Positions 31,735 through 40,463 of a stretch of DNA of 64,000 nucleotides are shown piece after piece. The stretch spans positions 96,730 through 160,729 of the forward strand of contig NZ_JADEYH010000014.1 of the NCBI RefSeq assembly GCF_017114865.1, in the 5' to 3' direction. The DNA comes from Streptomyces verrucosisporus (GTDB lineage: Bacteria; Actinomycetota; Actinomycetes; Streptomycetales; Streptomycetaceae). The notes under the pieces are model-generated. The model saw nothing but the letters and a program-made list of their open reading frames with translations, ran no database searches and was not told the DNA's origin. The stretch's first letter is position 1. Every line of letters begins with the position of its first letter. Position numbers and translations under genes: made by a program.

Positions 31735-33273
31735 TCACGGGTGCCGGGCCGCCCCGGCCAGCAGCCGTACGCCGTGCGCGATCCGGTTCGGCGTCAGATG
31801 CGCGTAGCCCAGCACCAGCCGTACGCGTCCGCCGTCCCCGCCGTCCCCGCCGTCGCTTCCGGGCGGCGGGGACGGCGGACGCGGCGGCAGGTAGTCGGAC
31901 AGCGGCCGCACCGCCACCCCCGCCCGGGCCGCCCGGGCCAGAAGACGTTCCTGCGGGCCGCACCGGGGCGGCAGCGAGGCGATGACGTGGAGCCCCGCGG
32001 CGATCCCCGTCACCTCCGTGCCGCCGATGTGCTCCGCCAGCGCCCGCAGCAGCGCGTCGCGCCGCTGCCGGTAGGCGCGTCCGCAGCGCCGCAACTGCCG
32101 GTCGTACTCGCCGCGGGCGATGAAGTCGGCCAGCAGCGCCTGGTCCAGGACCGGATGGCCCAGGTCCATGGTCCGCTTGCGCTCCACGATCTCCCCGGCC
32201 AGACCGTCCGGCGCCACCAGCCAGCCCAGCCGGAGCCCCGGTGCGAGGGACTTGCTGACCGACCCGGTGTAGGCGACCCGCCGGGGGTCGAGCCCCTGGA
32301 GCGCGCCGACGGGCGCCCGGTCGTAGCGGAAGTCGCCGTCGTAGTCGTCCTCGACCAGCAGACCGTCCGCATCGCGGGCCCAGGCCAGCAGCGCCGAGCG
32401 GCGTGCCGCGGAGTAGGCGATGCCGGACGGGAACTGGTGGGAGGGCGTGAGCACCGCGGCCCGCGCCCCCGAGGCGGCCAGATCCCCGGGGAGCAGACCC
32501 TCGGTGTCCAGGCCGACCGGCACGGTGCGCAGCCCGGCCGCCGCGAACAGCGCCGCGTGTTCGAAGCTCCCCGGGGTCTCCACCGCCACCGTCCCGCCCC
32601 CGCTCCCGCCCAGGGTGAGGGCCAGCAGCGTCATCGCCTGCGCCACACCCGAGCAGATCACCACCCGCCCGGGATCGGCGGCCACCCCGCGCCGCCGCGT
32701 CAGCAGGGCGGCCACCGCCGAGCGCAGTTCGGGCAGCCCGCGCGGATCGGGGTAGCCCAGGGCGTGGTGCGGCAGGCCGGCCAGCGCCCTGCGGTGGGCG
32801 GCCGCCCAGGCGGCACGCGGGAACAGCGCCGGATCGGGGGAGCCGGGCCGGAAGTCCACGGCGGGCGCGGCCGTACGCTCCCCGGCGGACCGGTCGCCCG
32901 CCGGCGCGTCGCGCGCGGTGTCGCCCACCCAGGTGCCCGAGCCCCGGCTGCTGGTGAGATAGCCCTCGGCGGTCAGCTGCTCGTACGCCTCGGTGACCAG
33001 GCCCCGGGAGACCCCCAGATCGGCGGCGAGTTCGCGGCTGGAGGGCAGCCGGGCGCCGGGCGCCAGCCGGCCCGAGCGCACCGCCTCGCGCAGACCGGTC
33101 TGCAGGACGCGTCCGCGCTGCCGGGGCGGGGCCTCGCGGACGGGCAGCAGCAGCCCCCACGCCGCGCTCCCGCCGTGCCCGGCACCAGGCGTCGCACCCG
33201 GTGCTCCCCCGTCCACGCCGCCGCCTTCGCCCGCACCGTCACCCTCACCGGAAGTGGTCCCCGTAACCGCCAT
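31735..33273 (-). CDS. MocR/PdxR-type regulator (GntR HTH fused to aminotransferase domain)
   Basis: 512 residues from ATG 33273. A GntR winged helix is at about residues 65-130 (LPSSRELAADLGVSRGLVTE), followed by a fold-type I aminotransferase domain with the PLP lysine in GSVSKSLAPGLRLGW. Such proteins bind PLP and sense PLP or an amino acid to control nearby genes. It is divergent from a DMT-type exporter, the likely target. AAGG precedes the chosen ATG; a GTG ten codons upstream is less well placed. Confidence 0.9.
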   Translation of the reverse strand: MAVTGTTSGEGDGAGEGGGVDGGAPGATPGAGHGGSAAWGLLLPVREAPPRQRGRVLQTGLREAVRSGRLAPGARLPSSRELAADLGVSRGLVTEAYEQLTAEGYLTSSRGSGTWVGDTARDAPAGDRSAGERTAAPAVDFRPGSPDPALFPRAAWAAAHRRALAGLPHHALGYPDPRGLPELRSAVAALLTRRRGVAADPGRVVICSGVAQAMTLLALTLGGSGGGTVAVETPGSFEHAALFAAAGLRTVPVGLDTEGLLPGDLAASGARAAVLTPSHQFPSGIAYSAARRSALLAWARDADGLLVEDDYDGDFRYDRAPVGALQGLDPRRVAYTGSVSKSLAPGLRLGWLVAPDGLAGEIVERKRTMDLGHPVLDQALLADFIARGEYDRQLRRCGRAYRQRRDALLRALAEHIGGTEVTGIAAGLHVIASLPPRCGPQERLLARAARAGVAVRPLSDYLPPRPPSPPPGSDGGDGGDGGRVRLVLGYAHLTPNRIAHGVRLLAGAARHP

Positions 33274-33307
33274 GGAAGTGGACCTTAAACCGGTCCGCGC
33301 CACTTCC
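33250..33307. promoter_or_regulatory. Probable MocR operator: repeated GGAAGTGG boxes
   Basis: GGAAGTGG occurs at 33250-33257 and 33274-33281 (direct, 24 bases apart), and as the complement CCACTTCC at 33300-33307. The outer pair also frames GGACC and GGTCC as an inverted repeat. It spans the start of the MocR gene and lies just before the DMT gene start at 33321, fitting autoregulation and control of the exporter. Confidence 0.6.
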
Positions 33308-33320
33308 TAGCGTCGGCTCC

Positions 33321-34316
33321 ATGACATCCTCCTTCGGCCCTTCCCGGGCAGGGCACCGACGCGGCGCCCTGCTCGCCGCCGTCGCCTGCTGCCTGGTCGG
33401 CGCCTCCTTCACCGCCAACAGCGTGCTCGGCGACTACCCCCACGCCGGCGGCCAGGCCCTGCGCTACGGCCTGGCGTGCCTGCTCCTGCTGCCGCTGCTC
33501 GGACGCGGGGCGCTCGCGCCCCTGCGCCTGCTGACCACGCGTCAGTGGGCGCGCCTCGCCCTGCTCGCCGCCGTGGGCATGGTCGGCTTCAACCTCGCCG
33601 TACTGGCCGCCGAGCGGACCGCCGAACCGGCGGTGCCCGGCGTGCTGGTCGGCTGCGCGCCGGTCGTCGTGGCCGTGGTCGTCCCAGCCCTGGACGGCCG
33701 CCGGCCCGCGCGCGCGGTGTTGTACGGGGCGCTGCTGGTGGCGGCCGGGGCCATGGCCGTGCAGGGGTGGGGACGTACCGACGCCGCCGGACTGCTGTGG
33801 TCGGCCGCCGCGCTGGCGGGCGAGGTGGGGTTCGCGGTGATCGCCGTCCCCCTGGTGCGCCCGCTGGGTGCCCGCCTGCTGTCCACGGCGGCCTGCGCCC
33901 TGGCGGCGGTGGAGGCCGCGCTGCTCGGCGTGGTGCTCGACGGCCGGGCCTGGCTGCGGATGCCGGACCCGGCCGAGTCGGCGGCGCTGCTGTGGCAGGC
34001 GGTCGTCGTCACGGTGGTCGGCTTCGTCTGCTGGTACGCGGCCGTCGGCCGCATCGGCGCGGAGCGGGCCACGCTCTTCTCCGGACTCATCCCGGTCAGC
34101 GCGGCGCTGACCGCCCCGCTGGTGGCCACCGGCTCCTACGGCTGGGCGCAGGCGGGCGGCAGCCTGCTGGTCGGGGCGGGCGTGGCGCTGGGCGCGGGCG
34201 CCCTGGCCCGTCGCCCGGCCGCGTCCGGGGCGGCGGGGTCACCCGAACCGTCCGGGACGCCGGAGAAAGGCGTGACCGTGCCGGAGCGGGCCGCCGCCCG
34301 GCAGGGGCAGGGATGA
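33321..34316 (+). CDS. EamA/DMT-superfamily transporter
   Basis: 331 residues with about ten hydrophobic helices arranged as two EamA repeats; the N-terminus reads LLAAVACCLVGASFTANSVL and the second repeat begins near residue 155. DMT transporters export or import small metabolites, often amino acids. Divergence from a MocR regulator suggests it moves an amine or amino acid whose level the regulator senses. The last 30 residues are a soluble Pro/Gly-rich tail. ATG start. Confidence 0.88.
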   Translation: MTSSFGPSRAGHRRGALLAAVACCLVGASFTANSVLGDYPHAGGQALRYGLACLLLLPLLGRGALAPLRLLTTRQWARLALLAAVGMVGFNLAVLAAERTAEPAVPGVLVGCAPVVVAVVVPALDGRRPARAVLYGALLVAAGAMAVQGWGRTDAAGLLWSAAALAGEVGFAVIAVPLVRPLGARLLSTAACALAAVEAALLGVVLDGRAWLRMPDPAESAALLWQAVVVTVVGFVCWYAAVGRIGAERATLFSGLIPVSAALTAPLVATGSYGWAQAGGSLLVGAGVALGAGALARRPAASGAAGSPEPSGTPEKGVTVPERAAARQGQG

Positions 34317-34344
34317 CCCGCCCCGGTACCTGACCGCCTTTCAC

Positions 34345-34372
34345 CGGTGCGGGCTCCGCGGAGCCCGCACCG
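34345..34372. terminator. Bidirectional terminator hairpin
   Basis: A perfect 12-bp inverted repeat (34345-34356 and 34361-34372) with a CGCG loop lies between the convergent DMT and SDR genes. Confidence 0.82.
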
Positions 34373-34378
34373 TCGCGC

Positions 34379-35128
34379 CTACAGCCCGCCGCTCACCCGC
34401 AGCACCGCCCCGGTGGTGTAGGACGCCTCCGGGGACATCAGCCAGGCGACCGCACCGGCCACCTCCTCCGGCTCCCCGGGACGCCCCATCGGGATCACCT
34501 CGGCCTTGCGCCAGGGCCGCTGAGGATCGCCCATCGTGGCGTGCATGTCGGTGAGGATCGCCCCGGGCTGCACGGAGTTCACCCGCACTCCGTCGGGCCC
34601 CAGCTCCTTGGAGAGTCCGACCGTCATGGCGTCCAGCGCGGCCTTGGCCGCGGCGTAGTGGACGTACTCGCCGGGGCTGCCGAGCGTGGCCGCGCACGAG
34701 GAGACGGTGACGATCGAGCCGCCTGATCCGCCGTGCCGCGTGGACATCGCCAGGGCCGCGCGCCGGGCGCACAGCAGCGTGCCCATGACGTTGACGTCCA
34801 CCACCCGGCGCATCACCTCGGTGGAGGTCTCGGTGAACCGGCCCAGCGGGCCGGTGATCCCGGCGTTCAGAACCGCCCCCGTGACCGCGCCCAGTTCCCG
34901 GGCCGCCTCCTGGAAGAGGGCGTCGACCTCGCCCTCCACAGTGGTGTCCAGCCGCACGGTGACCGCCTCGGCGCCCTCGGCGCGCACCGCCCGCGCCGTC
35001 TCCTCGGCCGCCTCGCGGGAGTGCTGGTAGCCGACCGCGACACGGTGTCCGGCTCTCGCCAGCCGCCGGGCGACCGCCGCCCCGATACCCCGGCTGCCGC
35101 CGGTGACGACCGTTACCCGCTGCTCCAT
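34379..35128 (-). CDS. Short-chain dehydrogenase/reductase, FabG-like
   Basis: 249 residues. The cofactor motif is TGGSRGIGAA near residue 9; NAG is in VLNAGITG; the catalytic Ser is in VSSCAA and the Tyr-x3-Lys is YAAAK. The ending SPEASYTTGAVLRVSGG matches 3-oxoacyl-ACP reductase-like enzymes. It uses NAD(P)H to reduce a carbonyl; the substrate is unknown. It is divergent from a GntR/HutC regulator whose operator-like site lies between them, so it is a plausible target. Confidence 0.88.
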   Translation of the reverse strand: MEQRVTVVTGGSRGIGAAVARRLARAGHRVAVGYQHSREAAEETARAVRAEGAEAVTVRLDTTVEGEVDALFQEAARELGAVTGAVLNAGITGPLGRFTETSTEVMRRVVDVNVMGTLLCARRAALAMSTRHGGSGGSIVTVSSCAATLGSPGEYVHYAAAKAALDAMTVGLSKELGPDGVRVNSVQPGAILTDMHATMGDPQRPWRKAEVIPMGRPGEPEEVAGAVAWLMSPEASYTTGAVLRVSGGL

Positions 35129-35241
35129 GCCCGCCCTCGCCCTCGTGTCGCCCTCATGCCGGTTCCGCCGCCGCCCTCATGCCGCTCGCGCGACCGCTTC
35201 CCGGCGGCCCGGCTCTCCGGCTCGGCACGCTAGCGGGCCGG

Positions 35242-35258
35242 ATTGGTCTTGACCAAGT
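35242..35258. promoter_or_regulatory. DasR/HutC-type operator candidate
   Basis: ATTGGTCTTGACCAAGT contains the perfect inverted repeat TTGGTC-TT-GACCAA (35243-35256). It closely resembles the DasR-responsive element known from Streptomyces (TGGTCTAGACCA core). It lies between the divergent SDR and GntR genes, about 95 bases from the GntR start, near an AT-rich stretch that probably holds promoters. Confidence 0.65.
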
Positions 35259-35351
35259 GGGCCGCCGCTCCCTAAGGTCGGCATACGCAACAACCTTTAA
35301 AAAAGAAGCGCGCATAAATCCCGGCGGGACACGGCGACTGCGGAGGCAAGG

Positions 35352-36095
35352 GTGGGGACCACGCGACTGGAGACGGTGCCGGAACCGAAGTACCGGCACC
35401 TCAAGACCGTCCTGTCGGAGGCGCTCGACTCGGAGTTCGCGGTGGGGGAGATCCTGCCGAACGAACGGGAGCTCGCCGCGCGCTTCGGAGTCGCCCGCGC
35501 CACGCTCCGTCAGGCCCTGGAACAACTGGAGCTGGAAGGGCGCCTCCAGCGCCGCCGCGGGGTGGGGACCACCGTCGCCCCGCCGCGCGTCGGCGTCGAC
35601 GTGAACCCGGTCCGGCACAGCTGGCCCGGTGCCCCGGGCGACGCCTGGCAGACCGAGGGCTGCGAGGAGACCGCACCGCCCGCCGCTGTGGCCGGGACGC
35701 TCGGAGCGTACACCGGCGGTCCGGTGTACGCCGTCCACCGCGTCCGCATGGCCCACGGTCAGGCGGTCGCCACCGAGACGCTGTACGTACCGGCCGCGTC
35801 GGTGCCGGGGATGTCCGGCATCGAGACCGAGGCGGGGGCCGCCCGCGGCCGTGCCGTCCTGCGCGAGCTGAACCGCCTCGAACTGGGCGGCCAGGAAAGG
35901 GCCGTGGAGCTCGGCTCCGCCCGGGCGGAGGACGCCAGGCGGCTCGACCGGTTGCCCGGCGCGCCCGTTCTCGTCGTCACCACCCGCTACCTCGCCGCGG
36001 GCGGCACCGCCGCGGTCGCGCTCTCCACCTACCGGGCCGACACCTGCCGCCTGACCTTCGGCGACTTCGCCGGGGTCTCGCTGCTGGCGAGCTGA
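35352..36095 (+). CDS. GntR/HutC-family transcriptional regulator
   Basis: 247 residues from GTG 35352 with GGAGG ten bases upstream. The N-terminal winged helix reads KYRHLKTVLSEALDS, then NERELAARFGVARATLRQAL and a wing GRLQRRRGVGTT. A UTRA-type ligand domain follows (GGPVYAVHRVRMAHGQAVA). It belongs to the HutC branch that includes DasR, but its effector domain differs enough that I do not call it DasR. Probably autoregulated through the inverted repeat at 35242. Confidence 0.88.
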   Translation: MGTTRLETVPEPKYRHLKTVLSEALDSEFAVGEILPNERELAARFGVARATLRQALEQLELEGRLQRRRGVGTTVAPPRVGVDVNPVRHSWPGAPGDAWQTEGCEETAPPAAVAGTLGAYTGGPVYAVHRVRMAHGQAVATETLYVPAASVPGMSGIETEAGAARGRAVLRELNRLELGGQERAVELGSARAEDARRLDRLPGAPVLVVTTRYLAAGGTAAVALSTYRADTCRLTFGDFAGVSLLAS

Positions 36096-36128
36096 ACCGC
36101 GCGCCGCGCGCCCGCCGGCGACGGAACG

Positions 36129-37283
36129 TCAGCGGGCGACGGTGCCCTCCACGGTGAACAGCTCCTCCTCCACGTGGTCGAGCGCCAGCCGCAGGGCGCC
36201 GGTCGCGATGGCCTCCCCGCCCAGCAGGGACAGCGCGACCCGCGGCGGCCGCAGGCAGTAGCGCTCCAGCTCGCGGCGGAGCGGGTCCAGCACCCCGTCC
36301 AGCCCGGTGGCCCAGCCGCCGACGACCACCAGCTCCGGATCCAGGGCCAGCACCAGTGCGGCCACATCGTGCACCAGGCGCCGTATGAACCGCTCGACGG
36401 CCTGCCGCGCCCGCTCGTCCCCCTCGCGCGCCAGCGCGAAGACCCGCGCCACCGCCGCCTCGTCCAGCGGGTGCAGCGGCTCCCCGGTGGTGGACAGCAG
36501 ATGCTCGGGGGTGGCCTCCCGTCCCAGCAGGTGCAGTGCGCCGATCTCCCCGGCCGCGCCGCCGAATCCGCGGTGCAGCCGCCCGCCGATCAGCGAGCCG
36601 GCGCCCGGGCTCAGCCCGGCCAGGACGAACACCATGTCGTCGACCCCGATGGCCGCGCCCTTCCAGTGCTCGGCCAGCGCGGCGGCGTTGGCGTCGTTCT
36701 CCACCAGCACCGGGCAGCGGAACGACCGCCGCAGCCGCTCGCCCAGCGGCAGGCCGGTCCAGCCCGGCAGTGCCGTGCACAGCCGCACCATGCCGTCGGC
36801 CTCCACGATCCCCGGGCTGCCCACCCCCACCGCGCGCAGGGTGCTGCGCGGCACCTCGCAGGTGCGCAGCAGCTCGGCGACCACAGCGCGCGCCCGCTCC
36901 AGCCGCTCGTCGGCCGTCGCCCGCTCGGGGACCGCGCGTCCGACCGTGCCCAGCCGCCGCCCGCACAGATCGGACAGGACGGCGGCCACCCGGTGCGGGC
37001 CGATCTCGATGCCGAGCAGATGGCCGGCCTCCGCCCGGAAGCGGTAGCGGCGCGCCGGCCGCCCCTGCCGCCGGACGTCACCGGTCCCGACGGTGGCCTC
37101 GGCCGCCAGGCCGGCCTCCACCAGTTGTTCCACCACGCCCTCCACCGTCGGCCGGGACAGCTCCGCGGCCTGGGCCAGATCGGACAGCGTCGGTGGGCCG
37201 TCGGCGGCGCGCAGTGCGCGCAGGACGACGGCGGAGTTGATCCTGCGCAGCAGGGAGGGGTCCCTGCCGGTGAGCCGTCCCAA
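36129..37283 (-). CDS. ROK-family transcriptional regulator
   Basis: 384 residues. An N-terminal MarR-like HTH (LSDLAQAAELSRPTVEGVVE) precedes a ROK sugar-kinase-like domain with LLGIEIGPHRVAAVL, VGSPGIVEADG and ENDANAAALAEHW. The zinc-site motif of sugar kinases (CxCGxxGC) is not seen, so it is likely a regulator rather than a kinase. The start is TTG 37283, supported by GGAGG seven bases upstream. With the neighbouring HutC-type regulator it suggests control of sugar or aminosugar use. Confidence 0.88.
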   Translation of the reverse strand: MGRLTGRDPSLLRRINSAVVLRALRAADGPPTLSDLAQAAELSRPTVEGVVEQLVEAGLAAEATVGTGDVRRQGRPARRYRFRAEAGHLLGIEIGPHRVAAVLSDLCGRRLGTVGRAVPERATADERLERARAVVAELLRTCEVPRSTLRAVGVGSPGIVEADGMVRLCTALPGWTGLPLGERLRRSFRCPVLVENDANAAALAEHWKGAAIGVDDMVFVLAGLSPGAGSLIGGRLHRGFGGAAGEIGALHLLGREATPEHLLSTTGEPLHPLDEAAVARVFALAREGDERARQAVERFIRRLVHDVAALVLALDPELVVVGGWATGLDGVLDPLRRELERYCLRPPRVALSLLGGEAIATGALRLALDHVEEELFTVEGTVAR

Positions 37284-37385
37284 CGTCCGCCTCCTGGGAA
37301 GTGCGCATGTGTGGCCGGATCGTATCCGGTGAGCGCACGGGGAGCGAGAGCCGGGTGAGGCGCCCCCGGGAGGGCGGGCCGGCCG

Positions 37386-38015
37386 TCAGGACGGGCCGTC
37401 GAGTGCGGCGGCGCGCAGCTGGCCGTACTCCTCGGCCATCGTCTCCAGGGTCCAGTGGGCGTTGAGCCCGCTGGGGTTGGGCAGCACCCACACCCGGGTG
37501 CCGCCAATCGCCGCCTCCTGAGGGCCCGTCCGGGCCTTCCGGTCCCCGAAGGCGGCCCGGTAGGCGGTCACACCGACCACCGCGAGCCACTCGGGACGCA
37601 GCCGCGCCACCTTCTCGGCCAGGACCCGCCCACCCGTCCGGTACTCCTCGGGCGTCAGCTCGTCGGCCCGGGCGGTGGGGCGGGGCGAGATGTTGGTGAT
37701 GCCCAGGCCGTACGAGAGCAGCTCGTGCTGCTCCGAGGGCTTCAGCCGCCGGGGGGTGAAGCCGGAGGCGTGCAGCACCGGCCAGAAGCGGTTGCCGGGG
37801 TGGGCGAAGTGGTGGCCCAGCCGGGCGGTCGTCAGACCGGGGTTGATCCCGCAGAACAGCACGTGCAGCCCCTCGGAGACGATGTCGGGGACGGTGCGGG
37901 CGCGCAACGCCTCCATCTCCTCCCCGGTCGTCTCCCCGGTCGTCCCCGGCAGGGTCGTCTCCTCGTCGGAGGCACCCCTGCCGGGGGTCCGGTCGTATGA
38001 GCTCCTCCTGGTCAT
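37386..38015 (-). CDS. mug: G/U mismatch-specific DNA glycosylase
   Basis: 209 residues of the Mug/TDG branch of the uracil-DNA glycosylase superfamily. The active-site motif is GINPGL in VLFCGINPGLTTA, and the C-terminal DNA-intercalation motif is NPSGLNAHW. It removes uracil or ethenocytosine opposite G. The first 30 residues look like a non-conserved extension, and translation might start later (for example at the ATG in GEEMEALRART). It is followed on the same strand by other housekeeping genes but is not tightly coupled. Confidence 0.9.
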   Translation of the reverse strand: MTRRSSYDRTPGRGASDEETTLPGTTGETTGEEMEALRARTVPDIVSEGLHVLFCGINPGLTTARLGHHFAHPGNRFWPVLHASGFTPRRLKPSEQHELLSYGLGITNISPRPTARADELTPEEYRTGGRVLAEKVARLRPEWLAVVGVTAYRAAFGDRKARTGPQEAAIGGTRVWVLPNPSGLNAHWTLETMAEEYGQLRAAALDGPS

Positions 38016-38082
38016 GGCCCTCCCCGGCGGTCCTTCTCGGGGCTCTCCTTCCCGGAAGGACCTCAGGCAGTCGGGGAGACGG

Positions 38083-39513
38083 TCAGAGGATCGCGCCCGG
38101 GGTGTAGGAGGCGGCCTCCGGGTGGCGCTTCGAGATCTCCTCGATCCGGGCCACCACCGCGGCGACCTGGTCGCCGGCCGCGCCGGTGAAGGACAGCCGG
38201 TCGGCCAGCAGGGCGTCCAGCGCCTCCCTCTCCAGCGGGATGCGCCCGTCGGCCGCCAGCCGGTCCAGCAGCTCGTTGCGCTCGGCCCCCTCGCGCAGCG
38301 CCAGCGCCGAGGCCACCGCGTGCTCCTTGATGGCCTCGTGGGCCGTCTCCCGGCCGACTCCGGCCCGCACCGCGCCCATCAGCACCTTGGTGGTGGCCAG
38401 GAACGGCAGGTAGCGGTCCAGCTCGCGGGCGACGACCGCGGGGAACGCGCCGAACTCGTCCAGCACCGTCAGGAAGGTCTCCAGCAGGCCGTCGAGGGCG
38501 AAGAAGGCGTCCGGCAGCGCGACACGGCGCACCACCGAGCAGGAGACGTCGCCCTCGTTCCACTGGTCGCCCGCGAGCTCGCCGACCATCGAGGCGTAGC
38601 CGCGCAGGATGACGGCGAAACCGCCCACACGCTCGCAGGAGCGGGTGTTCATCTTGTGCGGCATCGCCGAGGAGCCGACCTGGCCCGGCTTGAAGCCCTC
38701 GGTCACCAGCTCGTGCCCGGCCATCAGCCGGATGGTCTTGGCCAGCGAGGAGGGCGCGGCGGCCAGCTGGACCAGCGCGGTCACCACCTCGTAGTCCAGC
38801 GAGCGCGGGTAGACCTGGCCGACGGAGGTGAAGGTGTGGCCGAAGCCGAGATGGGCGGCGATCCGCTCCTCCAGCTCGGCCAGCCTGCCCCCGTCCCCGC
38901 CCAGCAGGTCCAGCATGTCCTGGGAGGTGCCCACCGGCCCCTTGACGCCGCGCAGCGGGTAGCGCGCCAGCAGCTCCTCCAGCCGCGCATGGGCCACCAG
39001 CAGTTCGTCGGCGGCGGTCGCGAAGCGCTTGCCCAGCGTCGTGGCCTGTGCGGCGACGTTGTGCGAGCGCCCCGCCATCACCAGCTCGGAATGCTCGGCC
39101 GCCAGCCGGCCCAGCCGCGCCAGCGCGGCCACCGTGCGGTCGCGCACCAGCTCCAGCGACAGCCGGACCTGGAGCTGCTCGACGTTCTCGGTCAGGTCCC
39201 GGGAGGTCATGCCCTTGTGCACGTGCTCGTGCCCGGCCAGCGCGTTGAACTCCTCGATCCGCGCCTTCACATCGTGGCGCGTGACCTTCTCCCGCTCGGC
39301 GATCGAGGCCAGGTCGACGTCCCCGAGCACCCGCTCGTAGTCGGCCAGGGCCTGCTCCGGCACCTCGACGCCCAGGTCCTTCTGGGCCCGCAGCACGGCG
39401 AGCCACAGCCGCCGCTCCAGCACCACCTTGTGCTCGGGGGACCACAGTCGGGCCAGCTCCGCGGAGGCGTAGCGGCCTGCCAGGACGTTCGGGATGCGCG
39501 GCTTGTCAGTCAC
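38083..39513 (-). CDS. purB: Adenylosuccinate lyase
   Basis: 476 residues from GTG 39513 (VTDKPRIPNVLAGRYAS). The fumarase-superfamily signature SSAMPHKMNTRSCE is present, along with AGRSHNVAAQATT (catalytic His region) and TSRDLTENVEQ. It cleaves adenylosuccinate and SAICAR in purine synthesis. The frame is open for another 2 kb upstream, but that is antisense to or out of frame with other genes; the chosen start matches the family N-terminus. Confidence 0.95.
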   Translation of the reverse strand: MTDKPRIPNVLAGRYASAELARLWSPEHKVVLERRLWLAVLRAQKDLGVEVPEQALADYERVLGDVDLASIAEREKVTRHDVKARIEEFNALAGHEHVHKGMTSRDLTENVEQLQVRLSLELVRDRTVAALARLGRLAAEHSELVMAGRSHNVAAQATTLGKRFATAADELLVAHARLEELLARYPLRGVKGPVGTSQDMLDLLGGDGGRLAELEERIAAHLGFGHTFTSVGQVYPRSLDYEVVTALVQLAAAPSSLAKTIRLMAGHELVTEGFKPGQVGSSAMPHKMNTRSCERVGGFAVILRGYASMVGELAGDQWNEGDVSCSVVRRVALPDAFFALDGLLETFLTVLDEFGAFPAVVARELDRYLPFLATTKVLMGAVRAGVGRETAHEAIKEHAVASALALREGAERNELLDRLAADGRIPLEREALDALLADRLSFTGAAGDQVAAVVARIEEISKRHPEAASYTPGAIL

Positions 39514-39524
39514 ACCCGGGGATT

Positions 39525-40388
39525 CTACGGGGTGTCCTCGCAGGCCAGCGGTGCCAGGTCGGGTGCGGGACACCGGTCCCGGCCCACGGCAGGGTCCAGC
39601 GCCGCCAGATCGGGCCGCTTGGGCGCCAGCCCGTCGCCCGTGGAGCGCCCGGTCAGCCGCCGGCCGATCCACGGGAGCAGATGGCGGTGGGTGAAGCGCA
39701 GGTCGGCGACGCGGCGCGCGTACCAGCCGGGCAGGACGGCGGGCGGCAGGGCCGCGTGCCAGTCGGCCTCGGCCGCGTGCCCCAGACGCTGCCAGACGGC
39801 CTCGGCCACCCGTTCGTGTCCCTCGGCGTTCAGGTGCAGCCGGTCGTCGGCCCACATCCGCGGATCGCCCAGCGCCTCGCAGCCGTACAGGTCCACCACC
39901 AGGGCGCCGTGCCGCTCGGCCAGGTCGTCGATGAAGTCGAAGAGGTGCTCCATGCGCGCCCGGTAGCGCTCCAGCACCGGCCCGCGCCGCCCGGGGCTGC
40001 GCATCAGCACCAGGTGGCGGCACTCGGGGGCGAGCCTGGCGACCGACTCCTCCAGCAGGCCGCACACCCGGCCCATGTCGCACTTCGGACGCAGCACGTC
40101 GTTGAGGCCGCCGACCAGCGTCACCAGGTCCGCGCCCATGGCGGCGGCCACGTCCACCTGCTCCTCGGCGATCTGCTGGATCAGCTTGCCGCGTACCGCC
40201 AGGTTGGCGTAGCGGAAGCCGTCGGTGCGCGCGGCGAGACGGGCGGCGAGGAGATCCGCCCAGCCGCGGTAGCGGCCGTCCGGCAGCAGGTCCGACATGC
40301 CCTCGGTGAAGGAGTCCCCGAGGGCGACGAAGCTGGTGACGGCGGGTGGGGCGGGCGAGTCGGTTGCACTGTCCATGGCGCGGAACAT
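39525..40388 (-). CDS. SGNH/GDSL hydrolase
   Basis: 287 residues (ATG 40388) or 283 (ATG 40376). Block I is FVALGDSFTEG, with the nucleophile Ser; block III is GGLNDVLRPK; the C-terminal catalytic Asp-His pair is in DRLHLNAEGH. No signal peptide is visible, so it is probably an intracellular esterase or lipase-like enzyme. The stop lies 11 bases before the purB start on the same strand. A palindrome resembling a TetR operator sits immediately upstream. Confidence 0.88.
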   Translation of the reverse strand: MFRAMDSATDSPAPPAVTSFVALGDSFTEGMSDLLPDGRYRGWADLLAARLAARTDGFRYANLAVRGKLIQQIAEEQVDVAAAMGADLVTLVGGLNDVLRPKCDMGRVCGLLEESVARLAPECRHLVLMRSPGRRGPVLERYRARMEHLFDFIDDLAERHGALVVDLYGCEALGDPRMWADDRLHLNAEGHERVAEAVWQRLGHAAEADWHAALPPAVLPGWYARRVADLRFTHRHLLPWIGRRLTGRSTGDGLAPKRPDLAALDPAVGRDRCPAPDLAPLACEDTP

Positions 40389-40389
40389 G

Positions 40390-40408
40390 GTAACCGACCG
40401 CTCGGTAC
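40390..40408. promoter_or_regulatory. TetR-type operator candidate before SGNH gene
   Basis: GTAACCGACCGCTCGGTAC contains ACCGA (40393-40397) and TCGGT (40402-40406) around CCGC, the kind of palindrome often bound by TetR repressors. It touches the start region of the SGNH hydrolase gene. No TetR gene is adjacent. Confidence 0.45.
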
Positions 40409-40463
40409 GTGCCCTCTTCCGGGTGCAGCTCCCCGGGATGCGCCCGCCCGCCCCGCCCCGCCG

